NCBI RefSeq assembly: GCF_041438805.1
Contig: NZ_CP109190.1
Coordinates: 3,844,001-3,908,000, forward strand
DNA length: 64,000 nt
Source of the DNA: Streptomyces sp. NBC_01707
GTDB lineage: Bacteria; Actinomycetota; Actinomycetes; Streptomycetales; Streptomycetaceae
Direction of reading: 5' to 3'
Shown here piece after piece: positions 1-7,858 of the stretch. The position numbers were made by a program, and so were the translations under genes. Under the pieces are notes generated by a model. That model had not been told where the DNA came from. It saw only the letters and a list, made by a program, of their open reading frames with translations, and ran no database searches. The first letter of the stretch is position 1. Every line of letters begins with the position of its first letter.

Positions 1-568
1 CCGATCCGGCCAGGACGACGATCGCGGGCGGATGTACGGCGGCATGACGCCGGCCATCGCTCCGACCTGCGCGACGGTCGGCGGAGTGATCTCCTCGTCG
101 GGCATGGCCGGAAGCGCGACCGCTTGCAGGGGCTGGCCGCGATGACCTTGTCCTCGACAGCGGCCGTCATGACGCGGACCAGGACGTCGTAGACGTTGCG
201 CACGCTGCCGGGGCCCAGCAGCTCGGAAAGCTGCTTAAAGAGGGCCTGGATGTGCGTCCGGCGCAGGGACGACATCGCGTGGGAGCCGAGCGCGGGTATG
301 AGGTGAACCCGTAGGGCGTTGTCGGTGATTCGGGCCCCGGCCTCACCGGCTATCTGCTCGCCCTCCCACTTCGTCGCATACTTCTCGAAGGAGATCTTGC
401 CCGCGCGGGGATCGACGTACAGGCCGGTGACCCATGCTGGTCGTCACCTCGTCGAGCCAGCGCTGGGCGTCGAGTTTGCGGTCGAAGTGGCGGGCGTGCT
501 CCTTGCCGTCGACGTCGCGGTAGCGGGCACGCTCCACTTGCCGTTGGGGCGCTTCTGAATGTTGGCCA
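1..568 (-). pseudogene. Tyrosine (phage-type) site-specific integrase, frameshifted, runs off the left edge
   Basis: Read leftward from a TTG at about 568, the translation begins ANIQKRPNGKW and continues, after a frame change near 545, RARYRDVDGKEHARHFDRK and AQRWLDEVTTSM. This is the SAM-like N-terminal arm of Streptomyces integrative-element integrases. A second frame change near 437 (an extra G after the ATG of TSM) shifts the rest, YVDPRAGKISFEKYATKWEGEQIAGE, into another frame. A third is needed to join ASPCKR to ALPAMPDEEITPPTVAQV near 120. The catalytic C-terminal half lies outside the window. At least three frameshifts make it non-functional unless some are sequencing errors. I infer an inactivated integrative element. 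Confidence 0.8.
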
Positions 569-590
569 AGTCGGTTCTCCTTATGGGTGG

Positions 591-775
591 TTACTGGTAA
601 TAGCCGCCCTCGATGTTCTCGGTGAGCGTGCGTGCGTCGCGCTCTTCGCCCATGAGGCGGAGGCACTGCTTATGGATGGCCCTCGACCCGTCGGGGTGGG
701 CCTCGATGTACTCGGCGGTGGCGACCACCGCGCGATGGAGGCGGTCCTGGGCGTCACGGGACTCGTAGAACGCTA
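591..775 (-). pseudogene. 3' fragment of an unidentified mobile-element gene
   Basis: An open frame on the minus strand reads FYESRDAQDRLHRAVVATAEYI, then EAHPDGSRAIHKQCLRLMG, and ends ENIEGGYYQ at a TAA (591-593), 22 bases upstream of the integrase start. It has good coding character but no start codon. It is cut off at about 775 where oppositely oriented ATPase coding begins. I do not recognise the family. Its place directly before the integrase suggests a small accessory gene of the same element. Confidence 0.45.
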
Positions 776-1706
776 GAGGACTTGGTCCGCGCCCAGCGCG
801 AGCGTTCCTCCACGACAGGTGGCTCGCGCCTGGACCGGTACATGAGCGACGGGTGGGACTTCGTCACCGAGGCCGGTGCGCCGGCCGACCCCGTGTTGGG
901 TACGTCCGAGCAGACCGCCTGGGCCAAAGGCGAGAGCCTGATGATCGTCGGCCCTCCGGGGTCGGCAAGACCACGCTCGCCCACCAGGTCGTCCTCGCCC
1001 GCCTCGGCGTGTACGAGGCCGTACTGGACCTGCCGGTGACCGAGGGCGAGCGCGTGCTGTACCTCGCCCTGGACCGGCCGCCGCAGATCGCCCGAGCCCT
1101 GCGCCGTCACCTCAACCCGAGGGACGAGCCGATGCTGCGTGACCGGCTGCGCGTGTGGTCCGGTCCGCTGCCCACCACCCTCGACAAGGAGCCGCACCTG
1201 CTCGCCGAACTCGCAGCGCACCACAAGGCGGACGCCATCGTGATCGACAGCCTCAAGGACGCGGTCAGCCGCCTGACCGAGGACGAGGCCGCCATCGCAT
1301 ACAACAACGCCCGCCAGCACGCACTGCGCGAGAGTGCCGAGGTCCTGGAGCTGCACCACCAGCGCAAGTCCACCGCCGAGGCCCCACGCGACCAACGCCC
1401 TGTCCTGGACCGGGTGTACGGCTCGACCTGGTTCGTCGGCGGCGCGGGCAGCGTGCTGTTCATCGCCGGTGAGGCCGGCGACCCGGCGGTCAAGGTCCAC
1501 CACCTCAAGACCCCGACCGGGGAGATCGGTCCGCTGCCCGTGATCCACAACCACGAGCGCGGCACCTCCTACGTCGAGCAGACCCTCGACCCACTGGCCC
1601 TCGTGCAGGCATCGCCCGAAGGTCTGACCCCACGCGAGCTGGCCTCGCGTCTGACGGAAGCCGTGAGGCCGAGACGTACAAGTCACTGGCCTATCGGGGC
1701 CGTTGA
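776..1706 (+). pseudogene. AAA-family (RepA/RadA-like) ATPase of an integrative element, truncated and frameshifted
   Basis: Coding begins abruptly at EDLVRAQRER with no start codon. The Walker A motif is split: frame one gives SLMIVGPPG, and loss of one G near 962 moves GKTTLAHQVVLARLGV into the next frame. Later parts are recognisable: GERVLYLALDRP, a Walker B-like ADAIVIDSLKDAV and ELHHQRK. A further frameshift near 1665 leads to EAETYKSLAYRGR and a TGA. Proteins of this type usually sit beside or are fused to primase modules in Streptomyces integrative elements (family knowledge). The N-terminal part is missing here. It meets the minus-strand fragment at 775/776, probably a deletion junction. 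Confidence 0.7.
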
Positions 1707-2221
1707 CGCCCGCGCAATAGGCCGAAGATGCCATCCCGTAGCTGCCTAATCTCGGTGTACAGCTCCAGCAGAGGGTGGCTGACGTACGAGCGCGCGAGCC
1801 GCGCCACGTCAGCCTCCAGCTGCTCGACGATCAGCTCGTCGGCATTGCGCTGCGCGATGAACCGGGCGAACTCGGCGGACGACGAAGCGTCCGCCGACAC
1901 TGCGTCGGCCACCGATCGCTCGGCCGGGCTCAGCACCGCCGGACCGTCCGAGCCTTCCGCATCCATCTCATCGTCACGACGCTGCTTGCTCTTCGCGACA
2001 GCGCGGTCGAGGACGCCGACCTCGACCGCGAATACCCGGGCCAAGTGGCTTCGGGTGTACGGAACTGGGATCCGCACCTCACGCTCGTAGCACCCGATCT
2101 CCTTGCCGGTCATCGCTGCACGCCCTTCCAGGGCGTTGTACTCGTCGGCAACCTGCTGCTGGGTCCAGCCTCGCTCTGTGCGCAAGCCGAGGAGCAAGGC
2201 GCCGATACCCGTATCGCCCAT
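1691..2221 (-). CDS. XRE-family helix-turn-helix regulator of the integrative element
   Basis: A 176-residue protein. Residues 5-75 form an HTH of the Xre/Cro type (GALLLGLRTERGWTQQQVAD, then MTGKEIGCYEREVRIPVP). The C-terminal half is helical and charged (AEFARFIAQRNADELIVEQL). I chose the ATG at 2221 because GGGAG lies about 6 bases upstream; the ATGs at 2239 and 2257 have no such site. Its 3' end overlaps the convergent ATPase remnant by 16 bases. It is divergent from the HATPase gene at 2327. It is the only intact gene of the left-end element with a regulatory look. Target unknown. Confidence 0.7.
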   Translation of the reverse strand: MGDTGIGALLLGLRTERGWTQQQVADEYNALEGRAAMTGKEIGCYEREVRIPVPYTRSHLARVFAVEVGVLDRAVAKSKQRRDDEMDAEGSDGPAVLSPAERSVADAVSADASSSAEFARFIAQRNADELIVEQLEADVARLARSYVSHPLLELYTEIRQLRDGIFGLLRGRQRPR

Positions 2222-2326
2222 CCCATCTCCCAGGAGCATGTGGATCCTGGCCCCCATAGTGGCCCCCCGCCTTGGCCCCCGTGCCGGCTCCCGACCCAAA
2301 TGAGCTATGGCGATTGGCTGTTGGGC

Positions 2327-2785
2327 ATGCACAGCAGACCGCACGACGAGCCGAGAACAGCCGCGTCGGATCGCAACGCGAAGACTGAAACGCAACGCAC
2401 GATGGTCCTCGCCCGCCGCAAGACCACCGCACGCGCAGCCCGCGAGTTCGTCACCGAGACCCTTGCTCATTGGGGCTGCGGCGAACGCATCGACGACATC
2501 CGGCTTTGCACGTCGGAACTCGTCACGAACGCCTTGTTGCACGGGACGTCCGCCGACGACGTGATCCTCGTGCGCGTCGAATTCCACGACGCCCAGCTAC
2601 TGGTCGAGGTCCACGACAGGGATGACGGCGCCCCCAGGCAACGCCAACCTCAGGACACCAGCGACAACGGACGTGGACTGTTCCTGGTCTCCGCCCTCGC
2701 CGATGACTGGGGCGTCGCAGCCCGCGAAGGTCCCGGCAAACGCGTCTGGGCGTCCTTTCACGTCTCGCTGGTGACCACATGCTGA
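2327..2785 (+). CDS. HATPase-domain ATP-binding protein (RsbW/anti-sigma-like)
   Basis: A 152-residue single-domain GHKL ATPase of the type very common in Streptomyces. The N-box is ELVTNALLHG (about 64-73), the G1 region is DRDDGAP and the G2 motif is GRGLFLVSAL (about 115-124). No sensor or kinase domain is present, so it resembles serine-kinase/anti-sigma factors rather than a histidine kinase. The start is uncertain: an in-frame ATG at 2300 is possible and neither has a clear ribosome binding site. The downstream gene overlaps it (ATGCTGA), implying translational coupling. Confidence 0.7.
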   Translation: MHSRPHDEPRTAASDRNAKTETQRTMVLARRKTTARAAREFVTETLAHWGCGERIDDIRLCTSELVTNALLHGTSADDVILVRVEFHDAQLLVEVHDRDDGAPRQRQPQDTSDNGRGLFLVSALADDWGVAAREGPGKRVWASFHVSLVTTC

Positions 2786-3258
2786 TGCCCACCCACGCCG
2801 CCGAACCGTACGCACCGACCGCCGGACTGATCGCCTCCCTCGCGACCACCACCTGGCTCGACACCGACCCGAGCGGAGCGCCCCCGTGCTGCTTGCTCCT
2901 CGTGCCGCAGCCACCTCGCGGCCCGTACGAGACGCTCGGGATCATCGAGCGACGCATGCACGCCGTCGCGACCGCACTCAGCCTCGGGCCGACCACAGCA
3001 CTGCCGCCCGATATCGGACCGCGCCTGCGCCCGCTGAGCCCGACGAGCGTCACCCTGCGCATCGACAGCACTCTGTACCGCAAGCGGGTACCCACAAGCA
3101 GACCCTGGCTGCTACTACTGCGGCAGCAGACACCGGCCGCCCTCGTCCTCGGCCTCGACCCGCTCTCGCGCGCCGCCACGCCCGCTGAGATCGACACCTA
3201 CCTCGACCGGACCACGCAACAGCGACGACTCCTCTTCGGCCTCACCCGGGCCGAGTGA
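2779..3258 (+). CDS. Hypothetical protein coupled to the HATPase gene
   Basis: A 159-residue protein of unknown function with no signal peptide or clear membrane segment. It contains a short hydrophobic stretch RPWLLLLRQQ near residue 110. Its ATG overlaps the stop of the HATPase gene by seven bases, so the two are probably co-translated and may act together. I recognise no domain. Its 3' end overlaps the convergent PglY-like remnant by 17 bases. Confidence 0.55.
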   Translation: MLMPTHAAEPYAPTAGLIASLATTTWLDTDPSGAPPCCLLLVPQPPRGPYETLGIIERRMHAVATALSLGPTTALPPDIGPRLRPLSPTSVTLRIDSTLYRKRVPTSRPWLLLLRQQTPAALVLGLDPLSRAATPAEIDTYLDRTTQQRRLLFGLTRAE

Positions 3259-3828
3259 ACCGCTTCCCGAGCCGGGGGACGTCGATGACTTCTGACCCGA
3301 GACTGTCCGATAGTTCGCGGGTTGATCTTCATCTGGTGTTGATTGCGCCAGCTCAGAGCCCGACTCGTCGAAGTGATCCACGATCTTCCGGACAGTCTCC
3401 GCAGGCGGTACGGAACGGGGGTCGTCCAGGGCCCAGCCGTCCGCCTCCGTGCGGGAGCGGAGGAAGTCGACGAGGGCCTCGGCATGGTCGCGGTGGTTCC
3501 AGCCGGCCCAGCCGCTCCTCCCGGGTCTCTGGGCCGCTGTTCAGGACGGCGTGCAGCACGGTCAGGAAGTGGCCTTTACCGGCGCCGAACGAGCCGTGCA
3601 GGTACGCAGGTACGAGCGTTTCTTGGTGACGGCACTCTTGACCAGGGACAGGGCCTGGTCAATCTCGGCGCGCAGCGGAGGTGCGACGACGTGCTCGCGG
3701 ACCCCCTCCGCCGCCGTGCCGACGAACCTTCCGGAGAGCTCAGCCTTGTGGTCCCCGGCCTTGGGGGCTTCCTCGCACAGCACCGGGTAGGGACGGCCAG
3801 AATCCTCGGGCTTCAGCCCAAGGGGCAT
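3242..3828 (-). pseudogene. PglY/BrxC-like P-loop phage-resistance ATPase, decayed
   Basis: An ATG at 3828 starts one base after the stop of the upstream membrane gene (TGACATG). Its frame gives [20 protein letters not shown] and [13 protein letters not shown]. The next frame then gives [20 protein letters not shown], a Walker A region of the kind found in PglY/BrxC/DUF6079 ATPases (usual GSFGSGKSHF). The break coincides with an 8-bp tandem duplication at 3598-3613. A later frame holds [17 protein letters not shown] and [17 protein letters not shown], and another holds RELSDSLGSEVIDVPRLG before TGA at 3242. The family is normally over 1,000 residues, so most of the gene is gone. Confidence 0.5.
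3598..3613. repeat. 8-bp tandem duplication causing a frameshift
   Basis: GCAGGTAC occurs twice in a row (3598-3605 and 3606-3613). Removing one copy restores a continuous frame from KKRS into [10 protein letters not shown] on the minus strand, so this duplication is the direct cause of the first frame break in the PglY-like gene. Confidence 0.8.
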
Positions 3829-3829
3829 G

Positions 3830-4417
3830 TCAACCCGGTATCTGTCGGCGGTACGACATCGTGATCAGACCGGCAGTGAAACTGACCGCCGCCACGACTG
3901 CCGCCACGACGCTGGTGGACTCCATCAGGAGAACCGCCCACGGGTAGGGCCTCCGGTCTCCCGCCAGGCCGGTGACAATGCTGACCATCACGAACATGGT
4001 CGCCGCCGCGCCACCGGCGATCGGGCCGTACCAGCTGTGTACGAGGAGAGCGAGGCCCAGAACCATGACGGTGTTTCGTCCGCCCGCCACCGCTGTCGGC
4101 ATGTCCAGGAACTCCCCGAGTGCAAACCCCAGTCCCACCGCGCTCACCCCCAGAAGCAGGAGAGCCAGCCGGTCAACGACGGCGACCGCTCGCGCCGCTG
4201 TGGTTTCGGTGGCGATCAGGCGCCGGCTCATGCAGTACGTCGTCGGGATGCACAGGATGAGCGGAACGAAGTTCATCAGCTTGATCGAGAAGTTGCCCCG
4301 CGCGGCGATCTGGGGAACCTTCGCCACGTCGTCGCGCACGAGTACAAGGAGGAGCGTCCAGGCCAACAGGGCCACAGGCAGCAGCCAGATTCTTCGTGTG
4401 CGCGCCCAGAGGGTCAA
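3830..4417 (-). CDS. Integral membrane protein, last intact gene of the ABC operon
   Basis: A 195-residue protein with about five hydrophobic segments (for example WLLPVALLAWTLLLVLV near the N-terminus, LALLLLGVSAVGLGFALG mid-protein and SVVAAVVAAVSFTAGLI near the C-terminus). No enzymatic motif is visible. Its start overlaps the stop of the larger membrane gene by four bases, so it is translated with it. I infer an accessory membrane subunit of the same transporter. No homologue recognised. Confidence 0.6.
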   Translation of the reverse strand: MTLWARTRRIWLLPVALLAWTLLLVLVRDDVAKVPQIAARGNFSIKLMNFVPLILCIPTTYCMSRRLIATETTAARAVAVVDRLALLLLGVSAVGLGFALGEFLDMPTAVAGGRNTVMVLGLALLVHSWYGPIAGGAAATMFVMVSIVTGLAGDRRPYPWAVLLMESTSVVAAVVAAVSFTAGLITMSYRRQIPG

Positions 4418-5760
4418 CGGTCCACCCCCGGTGCCATGTCCGCCGGATCCTCCAACCGCGGGCCCAGCGCTCGGCCCCGCTCGTTCTCGGCCTTGGCCCC
4501 CGCCCGGGCCTTCTCGTGGACGTGCTCGTCGCAGGACTCGAGGTAACTCAACTGCTGCTTGTACCAGGCGTACTGCTTCGCCTTGGGGAGGCTGCGCACC
4601 CAGCGTGCCCGGTACACACCGCTGGCTCCGTAGCTGCGGGCGGCCTCTGCCTCCGACATACCAATCGTCAGGCCGATCCAGGCGGAAGCGGCTCCGCGCC
4701 CCGGATAAACGTAGTCATCAGGAAGGTCCGGGCAGTCGTGGAGCCCTGTCGGAACCAAGGCGCTGACGTAGACGGTCCGGCTGCGGTGGCGGGTCACCGG
4801 CTTCTGGAGGAAGGTTCGCCAGGTGTCGCGTGCCAGCGGTAGCTCCTCCGAGACGAAGGCCAGCTTCCGGGGTGGGGTGAACCCGACCTCTCGCAGGCGG
4901 GGCAGCGCTTGTTGAGCGGAGCGGTGCAGCGTGGGGATGTCGCCGGCGAACTCGCCGGGCACACAGATCACCGGGGCAGTTCCCTCACACGTCGTTGCCC
5001 AAGTGCGGGGAACGGTGGGGTCGGCGTAGCGCGGGGCGTCACTCACCAGAGGATACGACGCCCCGAAGCCCGCGAGGACGCAGCAGGCCATGGCGGCGGC
5101 ACGCAGCGCAGGACGTGAGAGCAGGCTGAGCGCGACAAGACCGAGCAGCAGCCCGAGAGCCAGGATCGCCGGTGCCATGAGGTAGGCGCGGTCCACGACA
5201 TCCGTATAGGTCGGAGTGCTCTGGTCGAATCCGGACATCGCCCGCAGCCATGGGATACCCAGCGTATAGGCGACGAAGACCCACAGCGCCGTGATCACCA
5301 CCGCAATGGGGCGGGCGATAACGGGCGGAAGACAGAGCCCGAGGAAGAAGCCGACTGCTACTGCGCTGAAGGGGATCGCGAGACTTCGGACTATTGGAAC
5401 GGTGTCGTGGAGCCCTGGTGCGGGGCCTCCCAGATAGCTGATCACCAACAGGAAGGACGCCACCCAGCTGATGATCACCAAGGCCAGGGTGGGGGCCATC
5501 GCATCGACAAATATTCGCAGCAGGTGGCGGCTGTTCGGGGCGGCTGTGATCCGAGCCTGGCGAAGCCTCCCTGCATCCCAGGCAGCCACCAAGGCGATTC
5601 CCAGCGCGGCGACCCTCAGGGCCACCGAGACCACGACGAGGGAATCCTCACCGGTGAACGGCGAGGGCTGGTAGGCGGTGAAGTATATGGCCAGAGCCAC
5701 CGTCGGGGCTCCGAGCCCGATGACGGCCGAGTGTCGAGCGAAGGGGATTCGGTTCACCAC
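4414..5760 (-). CDS. Large membrane subunit of an ABC-type transporter
   Basis: A 448-residue protein. Residues about 10-240 contain roughly seven membrane segments (VIGLGAPTVALAIYFTAY, LALVIISWVASFLLVISY, AILALGLLLGLVALSLL and others). From about 255 on there is a soluble domain with cysteines (TTCEGTAPVICVPGEF) and a basic, Tyr-rich tail, likely facing outside. It overlaps the ATP-binding gene by seven bases. Linkage and topology suggest an export or immunity permease, loosely like the bacteriocin-associated membrane proteins beside small secreted peptides. That comparison rests on architecture, not sequence similarity. Confidence 0.6.
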   Translation of the reverse strand: MVNRIPFARHSAVIGLGAPTVALAIYFTAYQPSPFTGEDSLVVVSVALRVAALGIALVAAWDAGRLRQARITAAPNSRHLLRIFVDAMAPTLALVIISWVASFLLVISYLGGPAPGLHDTVPIVRSLAIPFSAVAVGFFLGLCLPPVIARPIAVVITALWVFVAYTLGIPWLRAMSGFDQSTPTYTDVVDRAYLMAPAILALGLLLGLVALSLLSRPALRAAAMACCVLAGFGASYPLVSDAPRYADPTVPRTWATTCEGTAPVICVPGEFAGDIPTLHRSAQQALPRLREVGFTPPRKLAFVSEELPLARDTWRTFLQKPVTRHRSRTVYVSALVPTGLHDCPDLPDDYVYPGRGAASAWIGLTIGMSEAEAARSYGASGVYRARWVRSLPKAKQYAWYKQQLSYLESCDEHVHEKARAGAKAENERGRALGPRLEDPADMAPGVDR

Positions 5761-6512
5761 GAGACCGCCCCGTCGATCTCGGTGAAGGCCTGATAAGCGG
5801 AGGTGGCCCGCTGCTCGTCGGATGTCGCCGTCGCGCTCGCGTGGGAAAGGAACTCCACCACCGTTCCCGAGAAGCGCACCTGACCGTCCATCAGAACCAC
5901 GACCGAATCATACGAGTTGGCGATGTCCGAGGTGTCATGGGTGGAGAGAACGATGTGCACCTCCTTCGACAGATCGGCGAGAATCTGGTGGAAGACCTGC
6001 CGCTGCCGGGGATCCATGCCCGCTGTCGGCTCATCGAGGAGAAGGACCTCTGCGTCATGCACGAGGGCCTGCGCCACTGCGACGCGCCGCTGCTGCCCCC
6101 CGGAGAGTTCCTGGACCTTGTCATCCGCCCGATCGGCCAACTCCACGCGGTCCAGGGCCTGGAGAGCCTCATGCCACGCCTCGCGCCGGGGCATCCCCTT
6201 GAGCCAACCGGAATACGCGACCTGATCCCGGGCCGTGAGCCCCGGCACCTGCCCCACCTGCTGAGGCATCCATGCCACACGCCTACGGAACGCGGGCAGC
6301 GCGCGACGTCGGCCGGTGCTCAGGTCGCCATAGGTGACGGAACCGGAATCGGGGCGCAGCGCAGATGCGCACAAGCCCAACAGGGTGCTCTTTCCCGCTC
6401 CATTCGGCCCCAGGAGCACGGTCCGCCCGGGCGGCAGCGTATAGCTGAGATCACGTAGCACCGGGCGTCTACGCCGATAGGAGAAGGAACACTCGGACAT
6501 CGAAATGGGCAT
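5754..6512 (-). CDS. ABC transporter ATP-binding protein
   Basis: A 252-residue nucleotide-binding subunit with all canonical motifs: Walker A GPNGAGKST (about 34-42), a Q-loop in VAWMPQQVG, signature LSGGQQRR (about 137-144), Walker B VLLLDEPTAGMD and an H-loop STHD. It is a single-domain exporter-type ATPase of the multidrug/CcmA group. It precedes and overlaps the large membrane gene, so the three form one transporter. The small secreted protein gene lies 107 bases upstream on the same strand. Confidence 0.9.
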   Translation of the reverse strand: MPISMSECSFSYRRRRPVLRDLSYTLPPGRTVLLGPNGAGKSTLLGLCASALRPDSGSVTYGDLSTGRRRALPAFRRRVAWMPQQVGQVPGLTARDQVAYSGWLKGMPRREAWHEALQALDRVELADRADDKVQELSGGQQRRVAVAQALVHDAEVLLLDEPTAGMDPRQRQVFHQILADLSKEVHIVLSTHDTSDIANSYDSVVVLMDGQVRFSGTVVEFLSHASATATSDEQRATSAYQAFTEIDGAVSW

Positions 6513-6619
6513 GCGACACCTTGGTATTTCAGCGTGGGGGCGCCTCTGTCTGTTTCATCAAGAGGCAGGTGGAGACCCGCCTTTCAGGTCTCCACCCAGG
6601 AATTCAAATCCAGTGTCAC

Positions 6620-7051
6620 CTAGAACGACATACGGGTCTCATCGACGCTGATCGTCGGGCCGACTATCGAACTGCCATCGACCTCGGTGATGCGGAAGTA
6701 GTAGTCGTGGCCCTCCTCTCCGGCACCCCACTCGCCGGACGACGTTCCACCGTTGAAGCATGCCGTGTACGTCTTATCGTCGTATCCGGTGTCGGGTCCG
6801 ATGACTTCACGACGCAGCTGAACAGTCACACTTCTGCCCGAGTACGTATGACATCCGGTGAAGTCCACCTTGTTCGGGCCGGTACCTCCGTCATCGGTCA
6901 CAGAATGCGAGTTGAAGCCGGCGACTCCACCCTCGATGTACGAGTACTTCACGACAGCCCAAGCGGGGCTTGCGAGGGCCAATGGGAGGGTCGAGATGGA
7001 AGCAATCATACCGATCCGCTTCCAGATATTATGGGTTCCGAACTTACGCAC
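6620..7051 (-). CDS. Small secreted protein upstream of the ABC transporter
   Basis: A 143-residue protein starting at a GTG with GAGAGGT about eight bases upstream. It has a classical signal peptide: basic start (VRKFGTHNIWKRIG), hydrophobic core and an ASPAWA cleavage motif. The mature part is about 112 residues, Gly/Ser/Thr-rich and predicted beta, with two cysteines (FTGCHTYSG and YTACFNGG) that could form a disulfide. I do not recognise the family. Position before an ABC transporter suggests it is exported, sensed or neutralised by that system. Confidence 0.6.
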   Translation of the reverse strand: MRKFGTHNIWKRIGMIASISTLPLALASPAWAVVKYSYIEGGVAGFNSHSVTDDGGTGPNKVDFTGCHTYSGRSVTVQLRREVIGPDTGYDDKTYTACFNGGTSSGEWGAGEEGHDYYFRITEVDGSSIVGPTISVDETRMSF

Positions 7052-7319
7052 AGTTGTACCTCTCGTTTGGAATCGCGGGCAGGCGTGTGCATCACAAGGT
7101 GAATTGAGTGAAGGCCGCCATGGGGGGAATCCCCTGCAAGGGGGGCTTGAGCGTACATCAACAACGTTAGGCCTCAGGGCAGTTGGCCTTACGTCACAGT
7201 GTGTCTTGTTTTGCGTAAGCCCTGGTGGTCTTCGCGGAGATCTGCGACGTGGACCTCTCCCGCGACCTGTTTCCCGCGCGGCCGACGAGGCCACCGAAGA
7301 ACTCGATGCCTGGCTCAAC

Positions 7320-7490
7320 GGCCCAGGAGCCGGTCCGGTCTCTGGGTAAGTCGATCTCGGCCGCACCGAGGTCGGTCAGCGCCCGCTTGCGTGACGTGTC
7401 ATCGCGCGAATTGCCTGGGCCGGCCCTGGTCTCGTCGCCCTTCTCGTGGCCGAGGCTTACACGGAGGTTCAGGGCGTCAGCGCGCTGCAC
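7320..7490 (-). pseudogene. Remnant of an IS256/Mutator-family transposase
   Basis: The minus-strand frame contains LGHEKGDETRAGPGNSRDDT and then ALTDLGAAEIDLPRDRTGS. This matches the pattern of IS256-family transposases, where a GYEKHD...GNSRNG stretch is followed by T(E/D)xGPVEIDVPRDR(D/N)GSFEP. Neither the DDE residues nor the termini are present, and sequence on both sides does not continue the family. It marks the boundary between accessory DNA and the following block. Confidence 0.5.
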
Positions 7491-7797
7491 TCCGAGTCCA
7501 AGAAGGTCAGCCCTCTGGAGTCGACGTACGGAGTTCTGCGCGCGCAGGCGATGACTCCTCGAGATGGTGGCCATGGTCGAGGAGAAGCCTCACTTCACAT
7601 ACCAGTCCGCACACAGTCCGCAGGACACCCAATAAAGTCCATCGCACCCCGTCGCCAGCAATCAAGAAAAGGCCAGGTCAGAGACCCACAGCAAAGATCA
7701 CTGCAGGTCGCAGACCCGGCCAATTACTTGGAGACCAAGAAGGCCTGATCGCCGCTTCCGAGCGATTCGACCTGCCACGCGGGTCGAGGCAACGAAC
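7491..7797. other. Non-coding stretch, no feature recognised
   Basis: Between the transposase remnant and the efflux-pump terminator I see no convincing gene, RNA or repeat. Confidence 0.5.
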
Positions 7798-7834
7798 AGA
7801 AGGGCCCAACCGGTGTTGCCGGTCGGGCCCTTCT
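7798..7834. terminator. Terminator-like hairpin downstream of the MFS gene
   Basis: A 16-bp stem (AGAAGGGCCCAACCGG pairing with CCGGTCGGGCCCTTCT, one mismatch that becomes a wobble) encloses a 5-base loop. It lies 25 bases past the stop of the leftward efflux gene. Confidence 0.75.
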
Positions 7835-7858
7835 GCAGTGCGGAGACCGGAGACAGGA

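Noticed and set aside
343..666. 107-residue minus-strand frame as an intact gene
   Set aside because: It stitches together out-of-frame pieces around a short true integrase segment; it is part of the integrase pseudogene.
754..1734. Long minus-strand open frame opposite the AAA ATPase
   Set aside because: Composition shadow of the ATPase coding strand; no recognisable motif, while the plus strand carries GKTTLAHQ and Walker B-like sequence.
6620..7051. Secreted protein as a lactococcin 972-type bacteriocin
   Set aside because: The gene layout resembles such clusters but the mature sequence lacks the Trp/Tyr/His pattern of that family.
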